Shown: in pieces, positions 34,128 through 43,968 of the stretch
How the letters are laid out: each line of letters starts with the position of its first letter
Position numbering within the stretch: the stretch's first letter is position 1
Source of the DNA: Aureococcus anophagefferens
Lineage: Eukaryota; Sar; Pelagophyceae; Pelagomonadales; Pelagomonadaceae
DNA length: 64,000 nt
Direction of reading: 5' to 3'
Assembly: GCF_000186865.1 (NCBI RefSeq)
Contig: NW_008705565.1
Location: 129,927 to 193,926 of the forward strand
The notes under the pieces: generated by a model
Told to the model about the DNA's origin: nothing
Seen by the model: the letters and a program-made list of their open reading frames with translations, nothing else
Databases searched by the model: none
Position numbers and translations under genes: made by a program

Positions 34128-34895
34128 CTGGGTCCATGTGTCCCTGGTGAGCAAGGTCTATTATGGAAAGCTCGTTCGCGATTCAGACATGTCTGAAAAC
34201 ATTCGCGACTACGCGATGATGCGCGCCCTCATCTATATCAAGCACAAAATATAAAACTCTAACGGCTCTCTCGCACGAGTTCGATCTTTTCGTCGAGACT
34301 CGACAACTACGGCGCCGCCGCTCTCAAATTTGTGTCGGGGGGGAAGTGGGGGCTCGGGCGCGACGCCGATAGAAGTTTCGGGGCGGAACAAGTCGCGGGG
34401 CGCCGGCGGCGCGCGTGATGTGCGAGAGATGTCACGAGACACGAGCGAGATTAGTGAGACGTCAAATTCTAAAATCCCACATTCCGACACAAGTCACTTT
34501 GTTGAGGCCTCCGCCCGGCCCGACGACGCTTCCGCGAAGCCCGAAGCAGCACGTCCCCTTCTCGCGAAGCGTCCGGTAAGGGCGTCGGCAGGTCCCTCAA
34601 GCGTCGGCGTTGAACTCCCATCTGCTGGCAGACTTTCCGAGTCGACCGCGTCGCGCGCCCCCCGCGTCGCGACGGAAGATGTGCCCCCACGGTCAGCCAC
34701 GCCGGGGCCCCGGCGACGCCTCCGTCGTCTCGTTCGCGGACCACGGCACGGCGGGCTCCGGGTGCTCATAACGCTCCTGGCCCTCCCGGCAACCATCTGG
34801 GCGGTCCTCTCCCGAGTCGCTCTGGCGCACGTCGCGCGACGCCTAGATTCCGCCCGGAGATGGTTTTACGAGCCCCCCCCCCCCCGGGCGCGAGC
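34128..34895. other. unassigned sequence ending at an assembly gap
   Basis: The 3' flank of the kinase gene (to about 34330, AT-richer) is followed by mixed-composition DNA in which no frame is convincing. A plus frame from 34330 contains a hydrophobic stretch (LRVLITLLALPATIWAVLSR) near 34760-34815. A 13-base C run lies at 34873-34885, directly before the N gap, and probably explains the assembly break. The 3' end of the RBR gene from the right should end in or near here. Confidence 0.4.
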
Positions 34896-34945
34896 NNNNN
34901 NNNNNNNNNNNNNNNNNNNNNNNNNNNNNNNNNNNNNNNNNNNNN
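34896..34945. other. assembly gap (50 N)
   Basis: Fifty Ns, a size often used as a placeholder, so the real length is unknown. It interrupts the 3' end of the RBR ligase gene. Confidence 0.99.
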
Positions 34946-36635
34946 GCGCGCGCGCGGGGCGCGGCCCCGCGGGCGCGCGGACGTCGGCGCCGGCGCCCCA
35001 GCCGCCGCTCGCGGCGAGGATCGTCGGGTGGGGCGACGCGGCGACGTCGGCCGTCGGCGCGGCCGCGGCGGGCGCGGGCGCGGGCGCGGGCCGCGCCACG
35101 CGCTCCGCGGAGTCCCAGTTGAACTCCGCGCCGCAGGCGCAGGACATGTGCGCGCAGCCCTCGGAGCCTGTGCCGAAATCAACCGCTGGTCGGGTTATTC
35201 CCGCCAAACTTCGAACCTCTCGAGCTCGGTCGAATCGAAGTCGAGCCCTCGTTGAGGTCTCGAAGCACGACGGAAGATCTCGCGTTGAAACGGTCTCATA
35301 CGCTCACATTCAAGTCGGGTGGAAGATTGGAGTTCGGCCCGGCTCGGAGCGGTAGATGAGCACGCGGCACTCCGGGCACGCGCGCGTGCTGTCGCCCGCC
35401 CAGGCCAGGAACGCGAGGGTGCCGTCCTCGTCGCCCGCGGCGCCGCCGGGCCCGCCCGCGGCCTGGAGCTCGCGGAGCCGCTCCTCGAAGCTCTGGCGCG
35501 CGCGGCTCAGGTGCTTCTCGTAGGCCTCGGGCGCGAGCAGCAGCTCGAGCGTCTCGCGGGGCAGCGGCGTGCGGCACGTCGGCGTCGGGCACCGCGCGTA
35601 GATGGCGCCGTCGCGGCTCTGGATCGCGAGCCAGCGCGCCGCGCAGGGCGCGCAGAGGTCGCAGGCCGACGGCGCCGCCGGCGCCGCGCCGCCGCGGCGC
35701 GGCGGCGGCGGCGGCCGCGGCGGCTCCGCGTAGGCCATCGCCAGGGCGTGGTACGGCAGCTGGCGGTGGAGCGCGATCTTGTCGCGCGCGGCCAGCACGT
35801 CGCCGCAGGCGACGCACTCGAAGGTCGGCCGCGACTTGCAGGCCTCGGCCCGCGCCGGGTCGAGCACGCTCGCGAGCGCGGCGACGTCGAGGCGCGCGGC
35901 GCACTCGGGCGCGGGGCACGCGACGTCCGCCGCGCCGGACTCGAAGGCCGCCGCGGCGACGTCGAGGGCGCAGCTCTCGCAGGCGCAGTGCGCGCAGCCC
36001 CGGGCCGCGCCGCCCGCGCCGAGCGGGCCAGCGCGCTGGAGCGCGCCGCGCCCCCCCCACTCGCGGCCGCCCGCGGGCGGCGCCGCGCGGCGGAGCCGCG
36101 CGGCGCCGGTGCCGTTCGCGGGCGCCGCGAGGGGGTGCTCCAGCGCGGACGCGCGCGCCTCGGCGGCGGCCGCGGGCGCGCGCGCGGCGCCGGCGGCGCC
36201 GGGCCCGGCGAGCGCCGCGAGGCCCACGCCGGCGCCCGGCGCCCGCGGCGGGTCCGGGAGCCCGGCGAGGACGGGCGCCGGATCGGCGCCGAGGGGCGAC
36301 CGCGGCGGCGCGGCGCGCTGGCGGTCGCGGTCGCGCGCGGCGACGCGGCGCCGCGCGCGCAGCGCGTGGAGCGCGGACGGCGCGCGCGACCGGCGCACCC
36401 AGGGCGCGAGGCCGCCCGTGCGCAGCTCGATGAGCCCCGTCGCCGGCTTGCGGCAGACGCAGCACGCCGTGCAGTGCTGCTCCATGACGTGCTGCGCCAT
36501 GAGCGCCCACTGGGCCCCAAAGGGGCCGTCGCCGTCCGTCGGTTCCGTCAGACCGCAGATCCCGCAGCAGATGCCCTGCGGCAGGCGCGTCAGGGAATTC
36601 GTCGCCACGGACCGCCCGTGCCACCCGCTGGCCAT
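34946..36635 (-). CDS. RBR/RING-type E3 ubiquitin ligase (two exons, 3' end in gap)
   Basis: Exon 1 is 36635-35351 and exon 2 is 35167 into the gap, joined across a 183-nt intron. The start (MASGWHGRSVATNSLT, ATG at 36635) leads to cysteine pairs CCGICGLTEP and CCVCRKPATG. A low-complexity region and an IBR-like set follow (CAHCACESCAL, CPAPECAA, FECVACGDV, CDLCAPCAARW, CPTPTCRTPLP). The last RING-like unit is cut by the intron: CPECRVLIYR joins SEGCAHMSCACGAEFNWD, exactly the C-P-x-C...G-C-x-x-M-x-C-x-C pattern of RBR RING2. RBR ligases pass ubiquitin through a RING2 cysteine. Unspliced, the frame would end 13 residues after the exon in a meaningless tail. Confidence 0.75.
35168..35342 (-). 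mobile_element. introner-like element (175 bp) with 8-bp target duplication, acting as an intron
   Basis: The element is flanked by the direct repeat CTCGGAGC (35160-35167 and 35343-35350). Its ends are imperfect inverted repeats: CTGTGCCGAAATC at the left and CCGGGCCGAACTC read inward from the right, 10 of 13 matching. On the gene strand the intron is 35350-35168 (183 nt). The GC donor is the first two bases of the duplicated target (GCTCCGAG), and the AG acceptor is the element end (GGCACAG). Splicing regenerates the uninterrupted RBR coding sequence. GC content is well below the host exon. This matches introner elements described in Aureococcus and Micromonas, which are non-autonomous DNA transposons that create introns. 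Confidence 0.85.
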
Positions 36636-36808
36636 GGCGGGAGCGGGGGCTGCCGTGCGTTTTGGGAGAGCACGCCGAGGGGCTGCGCAAGAAAACTTGG
36701 GCGTTTTTTTGGTGAAGATTAGCAACCGAGGTTGACCTGCAACGTTGCCGAGTGCAGCGGCTTTAACGGGGCGAGGTGGGCTGCCTCCCCCCCCGCCGGC
36801 GGGGCACC

Positions 36809-39800
36809 ATGCCCGTCAAGGCGGACTACAAGCGGGCGAAGAAGGTGTCCGTGCTCGAGGGCCTCGAGGAGATGCGCGCCGAGGCCGCGAAGAAGGCGGC
36901 GGCGGAGGCGGCGCTGCCCAAGTTCAAGAAGTTCGACCCCCAGTACGCCGAGGCGTCCCTCGTGCCCGAGCTGCGCGCGACGCGGCCGCCGAAGGAGGGC
37001 GGCGGCGACGAGGCGCCGGCGTGGATGTCGCAGGCGCTCAACGCGAAGCGGAAGCGGCGGCGCCGGGGCTCGAAGGCGCGCGGGCCCGACGCGCTCCCCG
37101 CGGACTACGCGGCGCCGCCGCCGGGCGGCGGCGCCGCGGCCGCGGGCGGCGACGACGCGTCGTTGGCCAGCGGGGCGTCCGCCGGCGGCCCGCGCGGGCC
37201 CGACCTCGCCGCGGGCCTGCGGCCCGTGGAGCCCGGCGCGCACCTCGAGCTCGCGGAGCGCAAGGCCGTCGGCAACAAGGACTGGGGCCCGTCGGTCTTC
37301 GAGCGCGACTCGCCGCGGGCGCGGGCGACGCTGCGGACCTTCCTCTGCGACTTCCTCGTCGACGACGCCCGGGGCAACGTGCGCGTGCGCAAGGACATCG
37401 ACCTCCGGGCCTACGCGCGCGAGGCGATGCGCGAGGTCACGAACGCGACGGTGCAGGAGATCTGCGTCATGCAGCCGGCGATGACGTCGCTGGACGTGAC
37501 GGACTGCCACCTCGTCACCGACGCCGCGCTCTGGGCCGTGAGCCGCCACTGCAAGGAGCTGCGGACGCTCGTCGCGTCGGGCTGCGGCCAGATCACGCGC
37601 GTCGGCCTCCGCGCGATGACGCTGGGCTGCCCCCTCGTGCAGCGCCTCGAGCTGAGCCGCTGCGCGTCCCTCGACGACCCGGCGCTGTCGGCCATCGCCG
37701 CGGGCTTCCCCCACCTCGTGTCGCTGACCGTGTCCGAGTGCGACCACATCACGGACGACGGCCTCGCGGTCTTGGCGTCGGGCTGCCGCGACCTCGAGCA
37801 CGTCGACGTGTCGGGCTGCCCGCGCCTCGGCGAGTTCGGCGACCGGGCGCTGCTGGCCCTGGGCCGCTTCTGCGGGCGCCTCGAGCGCCTCGACATGTTC
37901 GGCTGCGCGCACGTGCAGGACGCGGGCATCATCGCCGTCGCGCGCGGCTGCGGCGGTCTGGAGAAGCTGCGGCTCACGGGCTGCCGCGAGCTCACGGGCG
38001 GCGCGCTGGCGGCGCTGGCGCGCCAGTGCCCGAACCTCGTGGACCTGTCCATCGCGGGCTGCGAGCGCATCAAGGACGAGGACCTCTGCAAGCTCGTGGG
38101 CCAGAGCGGCGCCGTGGACCTCCAGCGGTCCGGCGGGCCCCACTGGCAGGGCGGCCGCGCGGCGGCCTTCGGGGGCGGCGAGCGCCACGCCGTCGGAAAC
38201 CTCGCGAGGCACCACCGCGTCGCGCGGGGCGTGACGTCGCTGACGAAGCTCGACGTGTCCGCGTGCGGCGACGTCCGCGCGCGCGGCCTCCGGGCCATCG
38301 CGGAAAAGTGCACGGAGCTGCGCGACCTGACGCTCAAGGGCTGCGCGGCCGTCGGCGACGACTCGTGCTACGGCCTCGCGGAGCTCGGGAAGCGCCTGCG
38401 GCACCTCGACCTCTCGGACTGCCCGCTCGTCACGGAGCGGGGCGTCGCGGCGATCGGCCGATCCGTGACGGGCCTGGCGCGGCTCAACGTGACGGGCTGC
38501 CGCGCCGTCGGGCGGCGCTTCTTGCTGGATCTGATCGACGAGCTCCAGTTCTGCGATTTAGCGAGGGACTACGTGGGCTACCAGCCCAAGCTCGACGCGA
38601 ACGCGCTCCGGCTCGAGGCGGAGCGCGTCGCGCGGAACACGCGCGCGGCCATCACGGTCCAGGCGCTCTGGCGCGGCGCGTTGCGGCGCATCGGTTTAGG
38701 CGCCTACCGGCGCCGCGTCTACGTCGAGCGCTGCGTGACGCGGCTGCAGGCCGCGTACCGCGCGTGCGTCTGGCGCCGCCGCGTCGCCGCGGCGACGCTC
38801 CAGGACCGCGAGGCCAAGGCCGCGACGTGGTTCAGTAGCGCCTGGCGCGCCTGCAAGGCGCGGCGCGTCATCGCGGGCTGGCGCGCGGAGGCGCGCGAGG
38901 CCGTCGCGCTCACGCGCGGCGCCGTCGTCGTCCAGCGCCACGTCCGCGGCCACCGCGCGAAGCAGCGCATCGAGGCCTTCCGGAGCGCCGTCGAGGCGAA
39001 GAAGCTCGACGCCGCGCGCATCCGCGCGCGCTACGAGCTCAAGGCCGCCGTGCTCCAGGCCGCGTGGCGCGGCCACATGGCGCGGACGTTGGTGGATCGG
39101 ATCCGCGGCGAGCTCCGCGACGCGGCCGCGCGCGCGGCGCTCCGCGAGACGTCCGCGCTCGCCATCGAGAGCTGCTGGCGGGCGACGCGGGGAAGGTTGC
39201 GCGCCGCGGAGGCGCGCGCGGCGCGCGTCGCGGCGATCCACCGCTGGCGCCGCGCGCGCCACATCGAGGCCTTCGTGCGCGGCTGCTGGGGGCGCATGAT
39301 CGCCGCGGACATCCGCGCGCAGCGTTTGCTCGAGATCAAGCGCCTCGCGGCGACGTCGATCCAGGCGGCCTGGCGCGCGTCGCGCGCGCGCTACCTCGCG
39401 ACGATGGCCGCGAGCCTGGACGCGCTGCGGGCCATGGAGAAGATCGCCGTCGTCCGCATCCAGGCCTGCGCGCGGGCCATGTTCGCGAAGCAGCGCGCCA
39501 ACGCGCTCCGCGTCGCGCGCGCCGACGCCGTGCGCGAGGCCGCGGCGTCGCTGACGATCCAGCGCGTGCTCCGGGGCCACTACGGCCGCACGAGTTGGGA
39601 GGTGCAGCGCCGGCTCATCGCGCTCCAGGACAACGCGCGGCCCCTCTACGCGCGGCTCACGGTGCTCCGCGACGAGAGCCGCCAGGCCGCCGAGGACCGC
39701 GACCTCGCCGTCGCGGCGCACGAGAAGTACGCCAAGGAGACGCGCGAGGTCGAGGCGGAGCTCCGCGAGGTGTCGCGCGTGGGGCACCCGACCTGGGACA

Positions 39801-40417
39801 CGGCGCGCATCACGGGCGGCTACCCGCAGCGCTACGTCACGTCCTACCTCAAGGCGCGCCTCGTCGAGGTGCTCAGCGACCGGCGCGCGCGCACGAAGGA
39901 GTACGAGGACCTCGCGCGCGAGCGCACGATATCCGCGCGCGACAAGGAGCGCCTGATCCGCGAGGTCCGCCGCGAGCTCGCGCCCCTCGCCGACGGCCTG
40001 GCGGACCGCACGCGGCGCGAGCGCGTCGCGCGCCTGCGGAAGAAGGTGCGCCTCAACCGCAAGAGCGCGACGGCGCTCCAGGCGCTCGCGCGCGGCGGCA
40101 TCTACCGCGACGCGATGGCGCGGCTCCTCCAGTGCGGGCCCGACCAGTGGGAGATCCACGGCTGCGAGTTGAGCGGCGAGGACTACTACTTCAACGCCAT
40201 CACGCGCATCTCGCGCTGGACGAAGCCCGTCGAGCTCGACTTCGACATCGTCCCGGACGCGCGCGCGCGCCTCGTGCGGGGGCGCCTGGGCGAGATCGCC
40301 AAGGCCGCGGAGGAGAACTACGGCCAGCTCGGGTTTCCCGACGACATCGAGACCGTCGAGACGTCCCAGGAGCCCTACGACGCGCGGCGGCCGCCGCCGA
40401 GCAAGCACCTGCACTAA
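36809..40417 (+). CDS. LRR (AMN1-type), multi-IQ and WW-domain scaffold protein
   Basis: A 1202-residue protein from the ATG at 36809. The first 200 residues are charged and low complexity. Cysteine-containing LRRs follow (about 220-580: MTSLDVTDCHLVTDAALWAV, LVSLTVSECDHITDDGLAVL, LRHLDLSDCPLVTERGVAAI), as in FBXL/AMN1 proteins but with no F-box seen. Residues about 610-950 hold many IQ-like motifs (AAITVQALWRGALRR, RGAVVVQRHVRGHRAKQR, AAVLQAAWRGHMAR, ATSIQAAWRASRARY, SLTIQRVLRGHYGR), predicted to bind calmodulin. Near the C-terminus QWEIHGCELSGEDYYFNAIT then RISRWTKP is a WW domain with its two tryptophans. It is probably a calmodulin-regulated scaffold, perhaps ciliary or cytoskeletal. Confidence 0.85.
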   Translation: MPVKADYKRAKKVSVLEGLEEMRAEAAKKAAAEAALPKFKKFDPQYAEASLVPELRATRPPKEGGGDEAPAWMSQALNAKRKRRRRGSKARGPDALPADYAAPPPGGGAAAAGGDDASLASGASAGGPRGPDLAAGLRPVEPGAHLELAERKAVGNKDWGPSVFERDSPRARATLRTFLCDFLVDDARGNVRVRKDIDLRAYAREAMREVTNATVQEICVMQPAMTSLDVTDCHLVTDAALWAVSRHCKELRTLVASGCGQITRVGLRAMTLGCPLVQRLELSRCASLDDPALSAIAAGFPHLVSLTVSECDHITDDGLAVLASGCRDLEHVDVSGCPRLGEFGDRALLALGRFCGRLERLDMFGCAHVQDAGIIAVARGCGGLEKLRLTGCRELTGGALAALARQCPNLVDLSIAGCERIKDEDLCKLVGQSGAVDLQRSGGPHWQGGRAAAFGGGERHAVGNLARHHRVARGVTSLTKLDVSACGDVRARGLRAIAEKCTELRDLTLKGCAAVGDDSCYGLAELGKRLRHLDLSDCPLVTERGVAAIGRSVTGLARLNVTGCRAVGRRFLLDLIDELQFCDLARDYVGYQPKLDANALRLEAERVARNTRAAITVQALWRGALRRIGLGAYRRRVYVERCVTRLQAAYRACVWRRRVAAATLQDREAKAATWFSSAWRACKARRVIAGWRAEAREAVALTRGAVVVQRHVRGHRAKQRIEAFRSAVEAKKLDAARIRARYELKAAVLQAAWRGHMARTLVDRIRGELRDAAARAALRETSALAIESCWRATRGRLRAAEARAARVAAIHRWRRARHIEAFVRGCWGRMIAADIRAQRLLEIKRLAATSIQAAWRASRARYLATMAASLDALRAMEKIAVVRIQACARAMFAKQRANALRVARADAVREAAASLTIQRVLRGHYGRTSWEVQRRLIALQDNARPLYARLTVLRDESRQAAEDRDLAVAAHEKYAKETREVEAELREVSRVGHPTWDTARITGGYPQRYVTSYLKARLVEVLSDRRARTKEYEDLARERTISARDKERLIREVRRELAPLADGLADRTRRERVARLRKKVRLNRKSATALQALARGGIYRDAMARLLQCGPDQWEIHGCELSGEDYYFNAITRISRWTKPVELDFDIVPDARARLVRGRLGEIAKAAEENYGQLGFPDDIETVETSQEPYDARRPPPSKHLH

Positions 40418-40583
40418 CGCGGACTAGCCTCGTTGGCCAGATTTCGCCCGGCGCGCTGTCGTACGCGTGCGGCGAGCAAGTACGTTCGTTGACGGCGGTG
40501 TTTCCGATTTGTTGAAGTTTTGAGCTCAGTCTGGTCTGGGCCACAATCGCGAGCTTCTTCAGGTGCCCGCAGCCGACGTCGAG

Positions 40584-42265
40584 ATGGGCAAGAAGAGCAA
40601 GAACCCGAAGAAGAGCACTAAAGGCAAAGAGAAGAAGCCGGCGAAAGCGGTCGTGCCGCCGCCGCCGCCGGTCAAGCACCATTGGGAGATTCCGCTGCCG
40701 GCGCTCGACGCCGACGACGACGCGCAGGCGGCATACCTCGAGAAGGTCAACGACGTGCTCAAGCGGGACTACGACCCGCCGCTCGCGAACCCCGACAGCA
40801 AGCTCTGGGTGTCCTCGGAGGCGTACGCGGCGCTCGGCGGCGACGACGACCGCGACGACGAGGCGCGGGAGCGGTGGGCGGAGGCGAACGAGCAGATCGG
40901 CGACAAGTTCCTGGCCCGGGGCGAGCTCGACGACGCGACGCCTGGAAGGACGCGCTCCGCTGCCTGCGCGCGCTCCATCCGCCCCTGGACGCGCGGCGGC
41001 TCCCCTGGCGGGCGGCGAGCGCGCTCCACGCGAAGATCGCGCGCGCGACGCTCAAGGGCCTCAAGGAGCGATTCTGGGAGTGCGACGGGCCCGAGGACTT
41101 CCAGTACTTCGGCGAGGAGAGCGGGTGGCACGCGCGCGTCGCCGGCCTGCTCGACCCGGCGTTCCGCGAGCCCTTCGAGCTCCAGGCCGCGTGCAAGCGC
41201 CTGGTCTTGGACGAGGCGACGGCCGCCGGGTGGGAGCAGACGATCGACTGCCTCGAGGCCATGCGCCGGGACATCGAGGCGAAGGCGCAGCCGCTGCACG
41301 CGCCGCCGGCCGCGGCGCTCGCGGGCGCCGGCGACGCGGCCGCGGCGCGCGCGGCCGCTGCGGAGTGGCTCTTCCCGCTGCGCCTGTGCTGCTTCCAGCT
41401 GAAGCAGGTCGACGAGGAGACGCTGGGCTTCTGGCAGGCGAACGACGCGGCGAAGACCTGGGCGGAGCTCGACGACGCGCACCAGGGCCTCGAGCGGCCC
41501 GCGTCCGCCTGGACGCTCCAGGAGCGGGCGCTCCTCGCGCAGCTCCGCGCGCCGTCGGCGGCCGCGCGCGCCGCGGCCCTCGAGGCGGCGGCGGCCAAGG
41601 GCGTCGCGCCGCCGCCGCGGCTCGTCGAGGTGTCCGCGAGCCTCGTGGATCTGGAGAACGGCGGCGGCGGCAAGCCGGGCGGGGGCCAGTGGCTGACGCT
41701 CTCCGTCAAGGTGCTGACGATCGCCCCCGAGGGCATGTCGGCCGCGGCCCGCCGGGGCGGCGACGCGGAGGACCTGCGGCCGGTGCCCGACGGGTGCCGG
41801 CGCTTCCAGATCTGCCAGAAGACCGTCGTCAAGGTCGCGAAGAACGGCAGCGAGCGCCTCGTCGGCCCGGACGACGGCCGCGCGGCCGAGGGATCGCCGA
41901 ACGCCGTCGAGGCCGCGCGCCGGCGCATCGAGGACTTCGTCGCCGAGTGCGCGAGTCGCGGCTACACGGTCGACAACCTCATGATGGGCCAGGGCCTGCT
42001 CGGCCTCGTCGGCGTCGAGGGCGTCGCGGGCTCGGGCTACGGCAGCCGGGACCCGGACCGCTTCGGCGGCACCCTCGTCATCCCCGCGACGCCGTGGCTG
42101 CAGAAGCAGTCCAAGGCCGACATGGCGGCGATGGTCGACGACGTCGAGGGCGCCATGTCGCGGGCGATGCTCGAGGCCATGACCGGCGGCCGCGCGCCGG
42201 CCGAGCCCGACGAGGAGGACATCGCGCTGGCGCACGCCAACGCGCAACGGGGCTCGTCCAGCTAA
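40584..42265 (+). CDS. hypothetical protein, frameshifted near 40937
   Basis: The ATG at 40584 opens a frame (MGKKSKNPKKSTKGKEKKPA...) that reads well to GELDDAT near 40935 and then turns arginine-rich. The frame one base away reads DAWKDALRCLRALHPPLDAR from about 40938 and stays protein-like to the TAA at 42265. The sequence GACGACGCGACGCC at the junction contains a 5-nt tandem repeat; losing one copy would restore the frame. It is either an assembly error, a strain variant, or a broken gene. The protein (about 560 residues) has a lysine-rich N-terminus, a TPR-like helical middle and a C-terminal region (DGCRRFQICQKTVVKVAKNG, RGYTVDNLMMGQGLLGLVGV) I do not recognise. Confidence 0.6.
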
Positions 42266-42418
42266 AGTTGGACTAGTTATTGAAGGGGATGCGCGCCCGA
42301 CTGCGTTCTTCCGGGCAGGCCCCCGAGGCAAGCCCGCAAAGTTGCGTTCAAGCTTCCCGCTCGCTGAAGAATTGCCACTAAACATATGGCGCAGCGCTCG
42401 CGCTAGTCGTGAGACGCG

Positions 42419-43945
42419 ATGCAGCGCTCCGGCGCGGCGAGCAGGCGCTTCCGGCAGGGCCAGCTGCCGGTGATCGACCGCGACCGCAAGCCGCGCGAGT
42501 CCGTGAACTGTTTGCTGCCCGTGTGCATCTTCTTCTGCGCGGGCCTGCTCATCGGCCTCGGCCAGGGCCAGGAGGCGCTGCCCGCAGTTGTCGAGCCGCC
42601 GCCGCGCGTCGTCGCGGCGCCGAACGCGGCGTCCGTGGCGGCGGAGAAGGCGCACGTGCACCACCAGCACGTCGCCGCGGGAAATTTTGTCTCGGAGGTC
42701 GACGACGACGACGAGGTGCAGGCGAGCATCCGCAAGTCCGCGGACGTGCTGCGGTCGCTCGACGTGCGCCTCATGGCGCAGCCGGACCCGGACGAGACGC
42801 CCGCGCTGCGCGGCGCCGCGCCCGCCGCGCCCGCCGCGCCCGCCGCGCCCGCCGCGCCCGCCGCGCCCGCCGCGCCCGCCGCGGCGGACGCCGCGGCGGA
42901 GGTCGACGCGCGGGTCTACGCGTTCTACTACGCGTGGTACCAGAGCCCCGCCGTCGACGGTCGCTGGGCCCACTGGAACCACGAGCACCTGCCGCACTGG
43001 GACGCGGCCGTGCGGCGGCGCTACCCGCCCTTCACGCACGACCCGGACCGAAACGACGTCGGCGCGGCGTTCTTCCCGCGGCTCGGCGCGTACTCGAGCG
43101 CCGACGGCGCGGTCATCGACGCCCACTTCGCCCAGATGGCCGCGGCGCGCGTCGGCGTCGCCGTCGTGTCCTGGTACCCGCCGGGCAAGCGCGACCCGAA
43201 CGGGCCCGAGGTCGACGGCCTGGTCGGCCGCCTCCTCGACGCGGCCCTCGCGCGCGGCCTCGCGCTCTGCCTCCACCTCGAGCCCTGGGAGGGCCGCACG
43301 GCCGCCGCGCAGCTCGCGGACGTCGCCTACGCCGTCGAGCGCTACGGCGGGCACGCCGCGTACCACCGCGTCGACGGCCGACCCGCGTTCTTCGCCTACG
43401 ACTCGTACCAGATCGCCGCCGCGGACTGGCGGGCGGCGCGGCGGGCGGCGGACGACGGCGCCTGGCTCGTCGGCCTCGTGCTCGACGCGGCGCAGCTCGA
43501 CGCCTACGTCGGCAACGGCGGCTTCGACGCGGCCTACTCGTACTTTGGCGCCGCGCGGTTCACCCAGGCGTCGACGCCCGACCGGTGGCCGGCGCTCGTC
43601 GCCGCCGCCGCGCGGCGCGGCGGGAGCTTCGTGCCCTGCGTGAGCCCGGGCTACGACGACACGCGCGTGCGGCCCTGGAACGGCGCGAACGCGAGGAGCC
43701 GCGACGGCGGCGCGTACTACGACGACGAGTGGCGCGCGGCGGTCGCGAGCGGCGCGCGCCGCGTCGCCGTGACGTCCTTCAACGAGTGGCACGAGGGCAC
43801 GCAGATCGAGGCCGCGGTGCCCGCGGCGCCGGACCGGGACGGCGTCCCGGCCTACGCGGACTACGCGCCCGGCGGCGCCGACTTCTACCTCGCGAGGACG
43901 GCGGCCTGGGTGGCCACGTTCGCCGCGGCGCGCGGCGGCACGTAA
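42419..43945 (+). CDS. GH99 endo-alpha-1,2-mannosidase-like glycosidase
   Basis: A 508-residue type II membrane protein. A 30-residue basic cytosolic tail precedes the TM anchor (CLLPVCIFFCAGLLIGLGQG), then a stem with a 9-bp-repeat Ala/Pro run (PAAPAAPAAP, about 134-155), then the GH99 domain. Diagnostic motifs are YAFYYAWYQSP, DGRWAHWNHEHLPHWD, a GVAVVSWYPPG strand and the catalytic segment SFNEWHEGTQIE with its two glutamates. MANEA in animals trims glucosylated mannose from N-glycans in the Golgi, rescuing glycans that escaped ER glucosidases. The domain order and length match. It ends 23 nt from the convergent ceramide synthase gene. Confidence 0.92.
   Translation: MQRSGAASRRFRQGQLPVIDRDRKPRESVNCLLPVCIFFCAGLLIGLGQGQEALPAVVEPPPRVVAAPNAASVAAEKAHVHHQHVAAGNFVSEVDDDDEVQASIRKSADVLRSLDVRLMAQPDPDETPALRGAAPAAPAAPAAPAAPAAPAAPAAADAAAEVDARVYAFYYAWYQSPAVDGRWAHWNHEHLPHWDAAVRRRYPPFTHDPDRNDVGAAFFPRLGAYSSADGAVIDAHFAQMAAARVGVAVVSWYPPGKRDPNGPEVDGLVGRLLDAALARGLALCLHLEPWEGRTAAAQLADVAYAVERYGGHAAYHRVDGRPAFFAYDSYQIAAADWRAARRAADDGAWLVGLVLDAAQLDAYVGNGGFDAAYSYFGAARFTQASTPDRWPALVAAAARRGGSFVPCVSPGYDDTRVRPWNGANARSRDGGAYYDDEWRAAVASGARRVAVTSFNEWHEGTQIEAAVPAAPDRDGVPAYADYAPGGADFYLARTAAWVATFAAARGGT
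42816..42886. repeat. 9-bp tandem repeat GCGCCCGCC
   Basis: About eight copies encode (A-A-P)n in the stem of the GH99 protein, a simple spacer between membrane anchor and catalytic domain. Confidence 0.85.
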
Positions 43946-43968
43946 ATTTTGGATGTTGCTTAGGCGCC

